Shown here piece after piece: positions 48,101-60,600 of a stretch of 64,000 nucleotides of DNA (the stretch's first letter is position 1; every line of letters starts with the position of its first letter). The DNA lies in NCBI GenBank assembly GCA_017591395.1, contig WEDG01000341.1, positions 124,001 to 188,000 on the forward strand. The letters run 5' to 3'. Under the pieces are notes generated by a model, which worked only from the letters and a program-made list of their open reading frames with translations, had not been told where the DNA came from and searched no databases. This DNA is from Schistocephalus solidus (Eukaryota; Platyhelminthes; Cestoda; Diphyllobothriidea; Diphyllobothriidae). Both the position numbers and the translations under genes were made by a program.

Positions 48101-49829
48101 TAACGTTTGTTTGCTGTATTCCATTTGAAAATAAGAGCATATTAACAATCTTCTTCAGCTTTTCTAAAATTAAAATGATCCTCTTTACATTTGCGATAAC
48201 TTCTCCATTCCAGCAGTCAAGACTTACCTATAGGAAGGAGCACCTATTTTGTGACCCCTGTAATCTTATCATGAAACCTTTTTGAAGTGTGTTAAGTGCA
48301 CTTTCACATCGAAGTGACCTTATTCTCTCGATTTCAAACAACAAAATATCTTTAAAATGCCTTTCCTTTACGCAAGCAAAAACCACCGCCGAAAGGTTAG
48401 GACAAGACTAATGCTGCGATCGATCTATTTCTCACGCCACTTGACAAACAATAAAATACATAAGATGAAATAAGCAAAAGTTCATTTAAAGAAAAGATAA
48501 AATATTTTTCATAAATATAAATGGGACATCGACCCTTAGGACTTTTGGTCAAAGAACCGAGCTGAAAATTCCAAGCACGTGCTTTATAGGAGACATCTTT
48601 TATCTATATAATAAAATTATATTTTTTGGAGGTAGCAAACCTAGTATAAACTTACAGTTTTGACAAAATCAATTTTATGAAAAATATGAGATATGAGTTC
48701 TCACAGACTGAGTCGATGAAAGAAGAAATAATTTGTCCATACATCGTTTTACCAAATATTTGATGTAGGGTGAGAAACATCTGTCATTTTCAGATTTATA
48801 TAGGCAGTCCTTGCTGCGGAACCATATGAGACTTTCCGGAACTAGATAAGACCAAATAGGAGCTTAGAATTCAGAAAGTATTGGCAAATTGCCCTGTCTA
48901 AATGCATTAACTTCAGCAGATAAATCTTTCTAATCCTTTACTTTGAACTGTTCAAATCAAGTAGTTGAGTTTTAAATTTTCCGAAACTACGTGATTTACC
49001 TGTTAAATGACATTCTTTTACTGTTTCCTCGAGAATAAAAATACTACGAAGACTTATTGGTTAAATACTTGCAAAATGTTAGTGAATTATCATCGTGAAT
49101 AAAAGGTTGATGATTTACTGCAATTTTGTAAAAATTTATAAAGCAGTCATTTAAGCTGTGCTAAATTTGGGCATTGCTGGATGCATCTACGTTTGTTTGG
49201 TGCAGACACCTTCCCGCTTCTCAAGTTGTAACGATGCAGGGAAATCTTTATCTAAAACATTTAAAAATTTGGTGCCAAATACTGAAGAAATGAGCTAATC
49301 TATCCAACATTACATATCTTCAAGCACATTGAACTTTGCTTTGATATCTTTAGCAGAGGATAAAAGGAACAGATAATCAAAAATACCCGCGAAATGACTT
49401 ATAATTTTTCAAAAACATAACTTTATATGAATCGTCACAAGTTGGTATTTTTCTATACATGTCATATAAAATGTTCAGAGTAATGTTCACTTTTAAGTTT
49501 CGTGGATACAGAAAAGTAGCTAGTCATTTCTTTACTGAATAAATGACCGCAAAACTAGTATCAGTTTCTTAGCAAAAGATAGGAGTCCTGATAACTAATG
49601 AGAAGACTAATGTAAAAGATTCATTTAAAGCAGTATAAAAGTTAGTAAAAAATAGCCATTGAATTTATGTGGTTGAAGCAATTATTTAATTAAAGTGCAG
49701 TTAGTGGATATGGACAAATCTCATATACAGCCTAGCAGTCAATTAATCAAGTAAAAGTACCCAGAAGTCGATAAGCTGATGGTTAAACATACTTTAACAT
49801 TATAAAAGGATTAATTATGGATCAACGGG

Positions 49830-50203
49830 TATAGCCACCTAAACAGTACACGGGAAAAAAAACCGCCCCATCCGCTTAAAAAAGGTGGCGCTACGGTAAC
49901 GTTCCGAAGGGTAAATACACCCATTTATTAACGCGAACACTAAATCTAGCGGAAAACTAAACTGTCAACTTAATCTTAACCCTAACCCTATCCTAAACCT
50001 AAACTCCGTAGGGATCCCGATAACAACCATAGCCTTCTTATGGCCCTTACCCCCTATCGGAATTTAACTTCCCAATTTAAATTTATCGCTACACTTAACC
50101 TTAACCCTACCTTAATTCTAACCATATTTTCCTCGTAATGTGGTGCAAAAGCTACATGTATAGTGAATGGTGCCATTTCCAGTGTTCAGTTTAGGCGGTT
50201 TTA
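49830..50203. mobile_element. MITE-like element with terminal inverted repeats (~374 bp)
   Basis: Left end CCTAAACAGTACACGGGAAA (49838-49857) matches the reverse complement of the right end (50176-50195) at 17 of 20 positions. The similarity extends outward (TATAGCCA against TAAAACCG) to about 49830 and 50203. The interior has no coding capacity. The size and structure fit a non-autonomous DNA transposon. The superfamily and target-site duplication could not be settled; a TA dinucleotide target is possible. Confidence 0.6.
49975..50004 (+). repeat. Short degenerate telomere-like repeat
   Basis: CTTAACCCTAACCCTATCCT followed by AAACCTAAAC: two perfect CCCTAA hexamers plus variants, the complement of the TTAGGG telomere repeat. 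A second degenerate stretch (CTTAACCTTAACCCTACCTT) lies near 50095. Both are inside the MITE-like element. Confidence 0.7.
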
Positions 50204-53200
50204 CCAGGCATCTTTGTGGATCATTGTTTTTAGAAGGGAATATATGCATATGTTTACTTAATCAAATATACCACATGCTATAATTGGTGCACAAATTCAG
50301 AGGCCTTTGTCACTAACATCCAGAATATAGGGACTACACATGCAAAGTTTTCGTGGCTATAAGGGTTTCCTCTAACCTATAAACGAGACTATTTTTGTAA
50401 GAAATTTTTATAAGACTATTTATTTGCACAGTTTTCGCTTAAGAACATTTTTTCCTGGTTTGGAAGAAACGTTCACTTGTGTTGAAACCCAAGATCCTAT
50501 CGTCCACGAGTTAAGATAAGACTGGTAGACGGGAAACGAATCAGTCGAAAACCAAAACTATGTCCTTTAAATCGGTGGTTACTATTTATATCAAACCCAG
50601 CTTGTTTTAATTTAAGTGTTTATTGCTTAATATTCAAGGAATTAGTGCGGATACACGGTCCGAAAAGTCCTTATTGTCAACCAAACGCACAACAGGCAAA
50701 CGATATGTTTAGTTGCTTCGATTATTTCTTCAGCATTTACACAGTGTACATGTATTAGTTTGAAAACTTGAAAAATTTTTTTTGCCAAATTATAAACATT
50801 AACTAACTAAGAACGCTAACTTAAACTAATGGGAACGATTTATCAAAGTGTGAGTGGTAGATGATAAAACATTGTTCTACTTTCACTCGTTTGCCTAAAA
50901 ACTGTGTAAGGTTCACTGGATGCCCCCGTAGCGCACAGTGGCATGAGCTTGGAAATAGATCATTAGGTTTAAGTCATGGCCTCGTTGTCAGTCAAAAGTA
51001 ACAGAGCTAGACACACGATTGGCTGAACTTTTAGGCACCCACCACCTCGGTTCGACTGGCTGGTTTATATAATCAATTTGTGATCTAAACAGCAGTAAAA
51101 ATTGTTTATTTCTTAGCCACGCTCACTTCCGAAGTCCTTATGACCTTATAACTGCCGAAGAAGTTCGCAAACCATAAATCTTGGGTGCAGACCGTTGGCC
51201 ATAGTGTGGCTGTCTGTTAGAATGCAAGTTTATTTTTTTCCACCAAATGCGTGTGTCTGAGAAACGAGGTTGTGTTTTGGACAAGCAATCATTGCGGCGA
51301 TTCCTCAGATATACATTCAATGCTGGCAAATTGGCCGGTGCAGCTGGAGTTACTTTCCTGTTTTCTTGTTTTGTTCAGCAGGAAAAAGAGAGTAAAATAG
51401 TACATTTTTGCACCAGTATGCCTCAGCTGAAAATTGACTGACCTTTATATGGCAAGGCGGGTAACGTTAATTTCGGCTCATTCCATTCCAAGAACATCAG
51501 TTTATGGTTAAATCTAACTATAAATACACCACCTGGTTGTTTAGGGCATAAGAGTTACCAGAGCAGAAATTAATTCCTCTTATGTAAGTTCGTCCTGTGA
51601 ATGCAAGGAGTATCGTCCAAATTAAAGAAATAAGGTAAGAATTCGGACAATCTTGAATTCCTTCTAGCAACTATTTTTACGATCAATCCTTTTGAGATTC
51701 CTAAAACTACATTTTTTGTTATATATTGATCACAAATTGTAGTGATGACACCTGTAGTGAAACAAACATATTTAACTCAGACCCTGGTCAACTGCATCCT
51801 TGCATACAAACGCAGATGCTCCTCTTAGTAAAGGAAGTTAAACAAGTCGAAAAGGACTAGCTTTTTGGCTCTAAAATTTCCAGCCAAGCTTCCGGTAAAT
51901 CCTCTTGAATTAGCTGAAACTGCCGCACGTACGCGTGGACTTCATCCCGAGGGGACTGCTCCGAAGTATGCAAGTTTACGGTTTGTTCAAATTCGATTAG
52001 TTTATCGGATTACTCATGTATTGATGCATATGTGTCGTAAAGCTAATTTAACCAGTCGGCCAATTTGTCCGTTTGTTTGAGCTTGAGCTAAGGACAAAAA
52101 GACTCGACTGGAAGACGATATCGGCCACCACACTGAACACGTGTGCATCGCTGAAGAAAGACCTTGTAACACCTGAAAAAAAGTAGACGCGATCGCTGAG
52201 ACAAGGAATTTAAAGTTGCGAAAATTTCCATTCAAAGATTTGAAAGACGATTTGGTGAGCATACGCGCTACTTTCGATAAGTTCTCTTCAGACCAGTACA
52301 GTTATAGGGGAAATGTTGGAACATAGTAGAAATTTAAAACATGAAATCGATAATGTTGGTCCGTTTGTGTGGATGTTTTGTGAGGTGTGCATAGGGGAAG
52401 GATGATAAGAAAGGGTGTGATAGGCGGCAGTGAGTGTTTGGTAGAGCCTTTCTAGGGGGAGGGGAGGACAGAGATGGCGTGGGGAATGCATGCAGTTAAG
52501 TAACCGTTGACCAAGCTAAGCGCTGAGCTTATACGAGGTTCTTTTGTGCGCACAAGACCGGCTTCTTCAACCTTATGGCAGTCGCTTCCGCTGCTGCTAG
52601 TAGACGTTGACCCAGTGGCTTGGGGTAGTTTGGTGGAATCTTATAAATTACACAGAAAGCTTCGCTGCGGTTCACACTATGCGCGGTGACAACAATATGT
52701 GCAAGGATGGCACCATTTATGTATTTGAAGTTTTGGATTCACGCTCAAACCCATCATCAGAGACAGCATGAAATCCTTCTTCTCAAATGCTTCCCGGGCA
52801 CACAGTAACACCTGGATCGGCAACTTTTTCACCCTCCCTGTGCTGATGGTAATCTGCTTAATTTTTGCAAAATAAAATTTCCCCTTTCGAGGCTCTATGA
52901 AAGTGCATTTGATTTTGTGTGATTATCATCAAAAAGTGAAACCGAGACCATCGCACGTTTGTAGCTCATTATTAAGCGGTCGGGAATTTCGGCCATGGCT
53001 AAGAAGTTTACAAGAAAAAAATTGAGTACACGCTAAAACAAAATGAAGAACCAAGGACAGTCAAAAACCCATAAATGTACCGTTTTTGGTAATGTACAGA
53101 ATCCCACAGAAATACCAGACAAAAATACCGCGAAAGTGCCTACCAGCCAAAACGCTGGCGTCCACCATCAGCCTAAATAAACTGCATCCATGCATGCGAA

Positions 53201-54462
53201 ATTACTTTCTGTTGATGCCACTGGTATCGGGGTCCGATGCTTAATAACAGAAATACAACGTGTGATTCATAGCAGAATAATTGCACAAAAGGATTCATCG
53301 ATTACGGTTTTGATATCAACTCCCTGTCCATCCGACAATCGGTTATTTTTTAATGTGCACGTCTAACAACCCAGTCATTCCATTTTTACCTGTTCAGATG
53401 AGTCAAAACCTCCTCGAATTTTGTACACATGTTGAAATTGCCTTCTAAATCTAAGTTGCCAAATAATCCTTTAAAGAAGACATTTGATATTGCCCTTTAC
53501 TTTACTAAATGCAATGACATTTTCACTACGGAGTTTCTTTATTCCCTGAATAAAAAACATTTTTTTACATCCAGGTCACACAATTCAAGTCGCTCAAGGA
53601 CAAATATTAGCTGTATTTATCGCCAGGCGTTCGATAGCATGCTCATTAAGAACAGGTTTAACTCTTAAGTCGTTTAAATAAGCAATTTAATATAAGAAAC
53701 TGAAAAGAGCCAAAACAAGAATTTTTCTGAAAGGAAATAAATACAAAAACTTATGATAGACTGTCAGATGTCGTGTAGATCACATTATCCATATGTTTTT
53801 CTATTAGCTCAATGCTACCTACCTCTAGGCTTGATTGGATATTTAATCTCCAATGCAATATTTGAAAGCATTTTCTGCCTTTCGAGTCCTTTAACCCTCC
53901 TCAGCTCTCTTGTGTTTTCAATATTAAAATGAAATATAAATAATTCTACCGCCGGATGAGAAACCAATGAAGGCTCTACATCCAAAAAACTGACGTTTTA
54001 TACGAAATTGTCCCTAAATTTGGATGATAAGCCCGAATCATTCTTAAGTTTATTCGTCCTCATATGGCCTGAATCGTTGAATGATAACTAACAATAACCT
54101 GATTACTTTTAGTCAGCCTGAGCAAAATCCACACAAGGACTTAACTGCTCTTGCACATGCGTGTGGGAGGTTTTCGGCAGTCTCACGTAAAGCCACTAGG
54201 TCTGACCTCATTAATCCATAGTCGCCTTGACTCAGCGGAAACAGCTCATAAAGTATATTTATTTCGAAGTACCTACATAATATGCTCACTATAACCAGAA
54301 GGAAATATTTTTAAAACATGACTTTGCGCAGGTTGTTCGCATTAAGAATTTAGTTGAATAATGCGATAACGTAAGTAGAATACGAAATGAGCAGCAGAGC
54401 CATAATGGTTTCATTTTCATGTGAACTTTATGATAATCCCGATGTTGTGAGAGTAGATATCT

Positions 54463-54484
54463 CTCTGTGCAGTCCTGCACAGAG
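54463..54484. repeat. Perfect 10 bp hairpin
   Basis: CTCTGTGCAG, a TC loop, then CTGCACAGAG: a perfect inverted repeat with a two-base spacer in the cathepsin first intron. Confidence 0.9.
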
Positions 54485-57141
54485 GTACACGTTAAAATAA
54501 GCTGTTAAAATTCTTCGGTCATTACAGCCCTGCTGATATTTAGTCAGCTGAACCTTGTCTTGCCATTTGGAACCAAGTGGATGCTGGAACAGAGAGTGCT
54601 CTTAAGTCTCTCTCATCACCAGTACGCCACCATGGCTGCCCCTTGATAGCCTTTTAGTTGAAACAATAGTTTGTGATAATTAGATTATCATACTAATATT
54701 CTAGTTCTGATGTTAAGGTTCGAGTTTGAAGCGAATATGCTGCTGTTCTTTCAGAAAAATCAGAAACTCATCTAAACAAAAGATACTACAGACAGAACCA
54801 CTAATTTATGGCAAAATGGACAATGCATTTTCCGTAAGCCAATCAAAAATGGAGCACAGAACAGATATGGAAAACACCGCTAACTTTAACCTTATAATAC
54901 AGAGAATTAAGACAGAGTAGCCATTACTTCCACCAAAAGGGATCAAATCATACTAAGACTTTCATTTTGTAGATATTACAGTGAGTATGACAGGTAATTT
55001 ACTACGAGAAGAAAGGAAATTTGATAACAAGATGCATTATAATTTAAGTCCCTTTTTGACCGAGGTGGAGATAAACGTCAGGCCAGTGTCCTGTTACTTG
55101 GAGGCCTAGTTGTTCTAAATATTGTTTTAATATATTAAACTTCAATCCATTCTGGAGTCTTTTCTTTGAGAAAGCTCCTCACTTCCACTGGTATATGTAT
55201 ATTCGGTCAACTCGAAGAAACAAATTTTTGTTTTATATTCGTTCTTTGGAAAAGTTAAGGAAACACAGACTCTTGGTCATTTTAGATGACTGAGGTTTGC
55301 ATAAAGTGTCAACAAACAAACTGACTAACGCTCAATATTGAATTGAAACTGTCAGTCTTCCAACATCACGAGGAAGCCGAAATGATCTAATACGCTTCTT
55401 CGACTGCTACATTCCATTCTATCATATACCCTGGTGAGTGTACGTCTCAGCAAAATGGCAAAGGCTTAACCGATACCGAAGAAAGGACTTCCTTATTTCT
55501 ACTAATGAAAAATACTATAAGCTCGTATTTAACCACTTAACTTTATTTAAATGTCTAAGTCGCTTTTCAAGCCGCGCGGGGAAATAGCATTTTGCATTTT
55601 TTCTGATTAGCCTTCGTGGTTCAAAAGTTATGCACTTCTCATATTGATTGCTGTATGCAACAGCTTATGCTCAGTTATCCCTAGCCTGTCCTGAAGTGAC
55701 ACTTATTTATTTTTGGTTCAAATGCCAGAAAGCCCGTTTTCAGCCGGCATTGATATGCAAATGTATCTTCGTACTTTAGTCGAACCTAAAATACTCGCTT
55801 CTTATAAGGAAGCGCAATACTTGAAAACCACCAATTAACTAATTCGGTGACTTGTTCAAACAGTGGGAAGTATACGTTTGCAATAAAAACTTTGAATAAA
55901 CGGAAAATAAAACTTCATTTTTTAAATATAAATATTAACGCCTTAGAAATCACTCTGCAATCGCCTAGGAGTATTTTTTGCGCATGCATTTAGCACCAAC
56001 AGACTCTAAAAATTCTTTAACTGTAATCGATAAAACACACTTTTTTCGAAATTCACCTTAAGTTTCGTGAGGTGGATGCACTCGACGTAGTTGGCCATAT
56101 TTCTTCTACAAAAGAATTTTTCAGTTAAGAGACGTTGGCAAAGCTTCATGATCCCAAATGTGGGCTAATCTGGGAATTCGTTTAAAAAGCCACCAAATCG
56201 TACTTTTACTTTATGAAAAAAACCTCCTAATTGGCAAGTAGCGTTCCAATTTTTCAAAGTTTTGATCACTTTTCACAAAGTGCATATTGCTTTGTGAAAT
56301 TAATGTCAAATTGTGATTAACCAACGGTATAGTTGCTACAGGAACTGCAGAAGATGCGATGAATTTAGTAAACACCGTGTCCAGGATATTTTCAATCCAA
56401 ACTCTTTGTAATAATTTACTTTTGAGTAATAAGGCTGCATCTTCTTAGAGCTTCAAGCGTTTTCAGACTTCAAAGGGATACTAGTGGGTTTTCGTCTGGC
56501 AGTTTTATTTTAGGATTATCTGTTTGCAGCATTTCCTTGTTATTGGAAATGTGTTTATCTTGCGTCGAATAACCACTTACTAACAGTTGGAACACCTACC
56601 TCGTGGTCACGTTCACAATACAAACAAGTAGTAATATCATGTGGTTACCAGTGTACATCATCAATCCTATCAGCTATGGAAGAAAAATTATGTGGTTTTC
56701 ATTCAGAGAAACATAAGACGGTTTATGCCACATCTATAATTTCTGGTTTTGACCCTGCCTAGATAATAATTTCTAACTAAGTACAGCTACGGGAACCGAT
56801 CTTTGGACGTTTGAAAGCTGTGCACCTACTGCTTGTGACCACACAACGTTTAATCAACTTCACCAGCTATCCCGAAACTTTCCTCATAAATAATGTTCTA
56901 TGCTAAGTTTATTATCGTATTTCTAAGTCAAAGGAACCATTTTATGTGTAATGGCTTGCAGATATTTTTATTTCCTTCAAGTCTGTTCCCATACCTAGTT
57001 CAAAAGACTGACAATAAATAAGTAAGTACGTCCGCATGCGTGGCTAGCTTTCATAACACTACCTTAATTTCCACTCACAAGTTGTAAAGCCTGTTGCTCA
57101 CATATAAACGCCTACAATAATATTCTTTTTCTTCCACTCAC

Positions 57142-57645
57142 CTGATTCTTTATCGTACTACCGGAAGATAGACTCCTCCAGTCCATAGATGTGCTGCTGC
57201 AGTTTCCGTGTGCATAGGCGTCATCCAAGGCCAATGTTTCATTTCCTTCAGAAAACACATAATCCGAAAATTCATTGGCATCTTCAACGCGACTGCGGAG
57301 ATGTCGTTCCACAAACTCCCAGTGCTCCATGTGGGTGAACTGATTCTCGCGCATTCGGTATGCACCGGCTGCATATTTTGCATTGTGCTGTCTAATATAC
57401 TCCATATTTTTACGCCACACGCCATGACGATAAAACTCTTCCTCAATTGTATAAAAGGAGATATTTAGTCGGTTCTTCCATGCAAGCCAAGCTAAGTCAT
57501 GGTGTGGAAGTGCAGCAGGTACCTGGAGAAGTTTTTTGGGGCCTGAGTCTAACCCAACATTACAGAGAACCACAAGGAGTGCCAAGGAGACCAAACAACA
57601 GACAAGAATACAGATAAGAATGACGAGTTGCAGACGAGGCCACAT
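57142..57645 (-). CDS. Cathepsin L-like cysteine protease, exon 1 (signal anchor and I29 propeptide)
   Basis: Peptidase C1A (papain family), cathepsin L-like; an endopeptidase made as a zymogen. The four exons give 363 residues. The start is the ATG at 57645-57643; upstream the frame is open, but no in-frame ATG was found. Residues ~5-28 form an uninterrupted hydrophobic helix (LQLVILICILVCCLVSLALL...) without an obvious cleavage site, so a type II signal anchor is likely. The I29 inhibitor domain follows: WLAWKNRL, then the ERFNIN helix at residues 69-88 with Trp replacing Phe (E-R-W-N-I-N), then NQFTHMEHWEF. The exon ends with MDWR ... TIKNQ, where Gln168 is the oxyanion-hole residue, at donor CAG|GTGAGTGG (phase 0). 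Intron 1 is 13.1 kb. All four catalytic-site residues are present, so the enzyme is probably active. Flatworm cathepsin Ls commonly act in gut or tegument; location here is inferred from the anchor only. Confidence 0.95.
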
Positions 57646-60600
57646 TGTGCCGCTGCATGTGTGTAGGCCTGTTAGGCAGCACAGTTTATGTAGACCGGTA
57701 GTTCTTCCGGCCAATGGGCTGCCAATGGGACTGCGCTGTGGAATCGGCCCATGGATTAACGCCTGTGTGTTGCGCCGGCTGCCATAAGCGAAACACGGAA
57801 AGAGGTCAATTGATGAAATCGGGGTAGCGGGACCATTTTGATAAGCGCCTGACTTAGGGAAACTTTAAATTACAGGAATTCATGAATGGAGTCGAGATAG
57901 CGGAAGATTTACCACCTGAAATCTGCAGAGTAATTGATAAGGAATTATGTTCAATGCCTTTGATCATCCTAGACATCAAATAAATAGCCTTCATGCTGGC
58001 ACTTTTACCATCCAACTATACCATCCAACGCACACGTTCTCGACAAGCATTAACCAGTTGTCATTTAAAGGGCGCCAAATAATATTCCAAAAAGATTAAT
58101 GTTAAAAAGTCTACCAAAATACCAAAACACCACATTGGCACGACACTGCTTTCTTCATACGTATTTCGCTTCCCCGTTTGTAACCAGTTTCAGTTAATAA
58201 AGGCAGCAGTTTTAAAAGGTAGTTCAACCAAACCTTACCAGGACCCTTAACCCCATTTATTCTTCATTTACTTATGCTAAAGTTGAGTAAAGAACAAACT
58301 ACTGTCCTAAGTATTCCTGAAAGGTCTTCGATTAGACCTAGTAAGTAGCACTCAGGACAGCTGTAGCACCTCACTGAAAAATGCCTTCATGTACTGGTAA
58401 GTACTTCATTAATTTGTCTTGAAAATGATTTTAAATGCTCTTGCTTATTGGAAGTCATATGCTTAATAGGATAACTGTTTCCAATTATACTAAAAACACA
58501 CGTTTAAATTTTAATGTAAAAATTCTTTAAATGCCATTCATAGGATAAACAATGGTTATCATTTCATCCTCCGAAATACTCCTGCTAAATGAATACACAT
58601 CAATGTATTTTAAACAATTCGGTTTCTCGAGACAATGAAAAATTCTCTGAGGACATCGTCCTGATTGGGCTTGAAGATAATTAATCTAAAAAGCAGAGGT
58701 ATTTGCTTCAAACTGCTTTGACCAGAAAACTAAAAAGGAGGAAGGATTTATAACTTTTGCAAAACCATCTGCTGGCGCTTATGTCCTCCTATTCCATTTT
58801 ATAAGATAGAACAAACAACCGTAGAGCTTGAGCAAAAGAAAATTAAAGGCTTTTTAAAAATCTCTACCCATATTAAAGCAAAGCACATATCAGCGTTCAA
58901 CAACTTTATAAGCCTGAATACCTCATTTTTGCACTTTTCCGACTCGCTGAGAAATTCTACTCCTTTAGTCGCATTTATTAATAATAGACTTATCATAACA
59001 GTAATGAAAAGAAAAATATTGAATATTGTAGCGTAGCTCACAGATACCGCCGTAATTATTCCGAGGTAGACCACATGGTACAATATTTTTCGACGGAAAG
59101 GTTATTCACAGCCTACATTTCTGTCTGTGAAGTCACTATTTTCCCCCAAAGACGGCCTAAATAAATGGTCTCGGTTTAATTGACAATCTAAACATACACA
59201 TTTCTTCATCTTGAAATCTGCTTTCCAACGCTAAAGAGAACGAAATTTGTATCTTATGCATAATGCAGTGTGATAAACCATACGGTTATTACACGTAACG
59301 CGGAGTAATCTGCTGAATTCTTCTATGTGAACGAAGACTTCAGTTGTTTCAAGACGTTTGCAAATTCACCACCCACTGGGGAGTTCACAAAAATACGGCA
59401 CGAATCTCATTATTTATTCGATGTATTTGGCCATAAAAAATGAAACATTTATGCTTCCACGTCTTGGGCATCAACGTACCAATTCATTTTTGCCAAAACG
59501 GGGCCAGTATCTGTTTATTCCATTAACTAAGATAAATGTTTATTTGTCTTTTTAAATAATACAGATGCGTATGTAAACGCTCATAACTGCGGGCTGTTTT
59601 ACTGTTATGACAACCATCAAATTCTCCACATGAAACCAAAAGGACCAATGAAAATTGTTGAGGTTTTTTGTTTAGGATTCCGACACGTTGTTAATTTTGC
59701 CAAGGTTTAGGATAATGTTTTGCAATTAAAGAGTGGTTCGAAAAGCACAGCTTTGCATTGAACACAACGTAGGACGTGAGTTAATACATACTATATTTGA
59801 TGGATACAGCATGCACCTAGAAAGGAAATTTCAAGTCCACGGAAAAATGTGACGTTTCGTCCAAGAAATTGTTCGCAAGTTACTGCACTGTTCTAAAATT
59901 TTGTAAACTGCAGAACGCAAGGTCAGTGCGTATAATGGTATTTGATCTCTTTGCTCTAAAATGATGGGTGGAATAAAACGCCTTAGAAGAAGTTTACTAA
60001 TTCCAGCTGAAGGAAAACCTTCTATATCAGGATAAAAAACATCGCAATCAATCTTCAGGAAACTCGATTGTCAAAAGAAATGCTGCTCATTTGTACTTTT
60101 GCGAGTTGTACGGGAAAACTTAAGAGGATTTTCGGGAAACGCATTAAATCAAAGTCAGTCAGAAGCCTACATAGAGGTCAAAGTAGTCATTTCTAACAGA
60201 ATGATGCGAGGTTTATTTAAAACCGCAGTTTAAAAAAATAATTTAGCTTTTGTAAAAAGGGCTTTCGTGTAAGCTCTTACATGAACTGTACGTCCCACTT
60301 AAAATTTGTTGAATGTAAATATTTGCATTTCATACAAAAATAGGATTTTCTGATGGGCAAAGCTGTTAAGTAAGACTTAAGATGTTTCATTGATCTGTGG
60401 GTAAATACCCTTGGCTTTAAAATAACAGCTGTAGCTAAGCAGTACTCAGTTTGTTGGTGCTCGCATAAATGATCAGGTTACCCAATGCGATTTCTTATTG
60501 CCACAAAAAAGCTACCTCAAATGAGGGTAAAATCGCGTTTCCAAGATATGGCTGCGCTTATAAACCCATTGCAAAACTCATAATATGGCTGCGATGAAAT

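Larger units (their letters stand above)
44027..57141 (-). other. Intron 1 of the cathepsin gene (13.1 kb)
   Basis: Unusually long compared with introns 2 (1.4 kb) and 3 (1.9 kb). It holds a G tract (45.17 kb), a MITE-like element (49.83-50.20 kb), a hairpin (54.46 kb) and otherwise AT-rich DNA. A minus-strand segment at 52048-52173 follows a good acceptor (TCTACTTTTTTCAG) and is open in one phase to a TAA, but it has no partner exon, and inclusion in the cathepsin transcript would destroy the KNQ-to-CGACW junction. Confidence 0.8.

Noticed and set aside
50930..51070. SINE-like traces (GTAGCGCACAGTGGCATGAG, CACCCACCACCTCGG)
   Set aside because: Only short, discontinuous similarity to the SINE head; too weak to call a copy.
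52048..52173. Minus-strand exon-like segment inside cathepsin intron 1
   Set aside because: A good acceptor but no donor or partner. Its inclusion would insert a stop between the propeptide and the catalytic cysteine.
57646..57714. Upstream extension of the cathepsin frame to 57714
   Set aside because: The codon at 57714 is TTG, and no in-frame ATG lies upstream before a stop. The ATG at 57645 is directly followed by the signal-anchor helix and is the better start.
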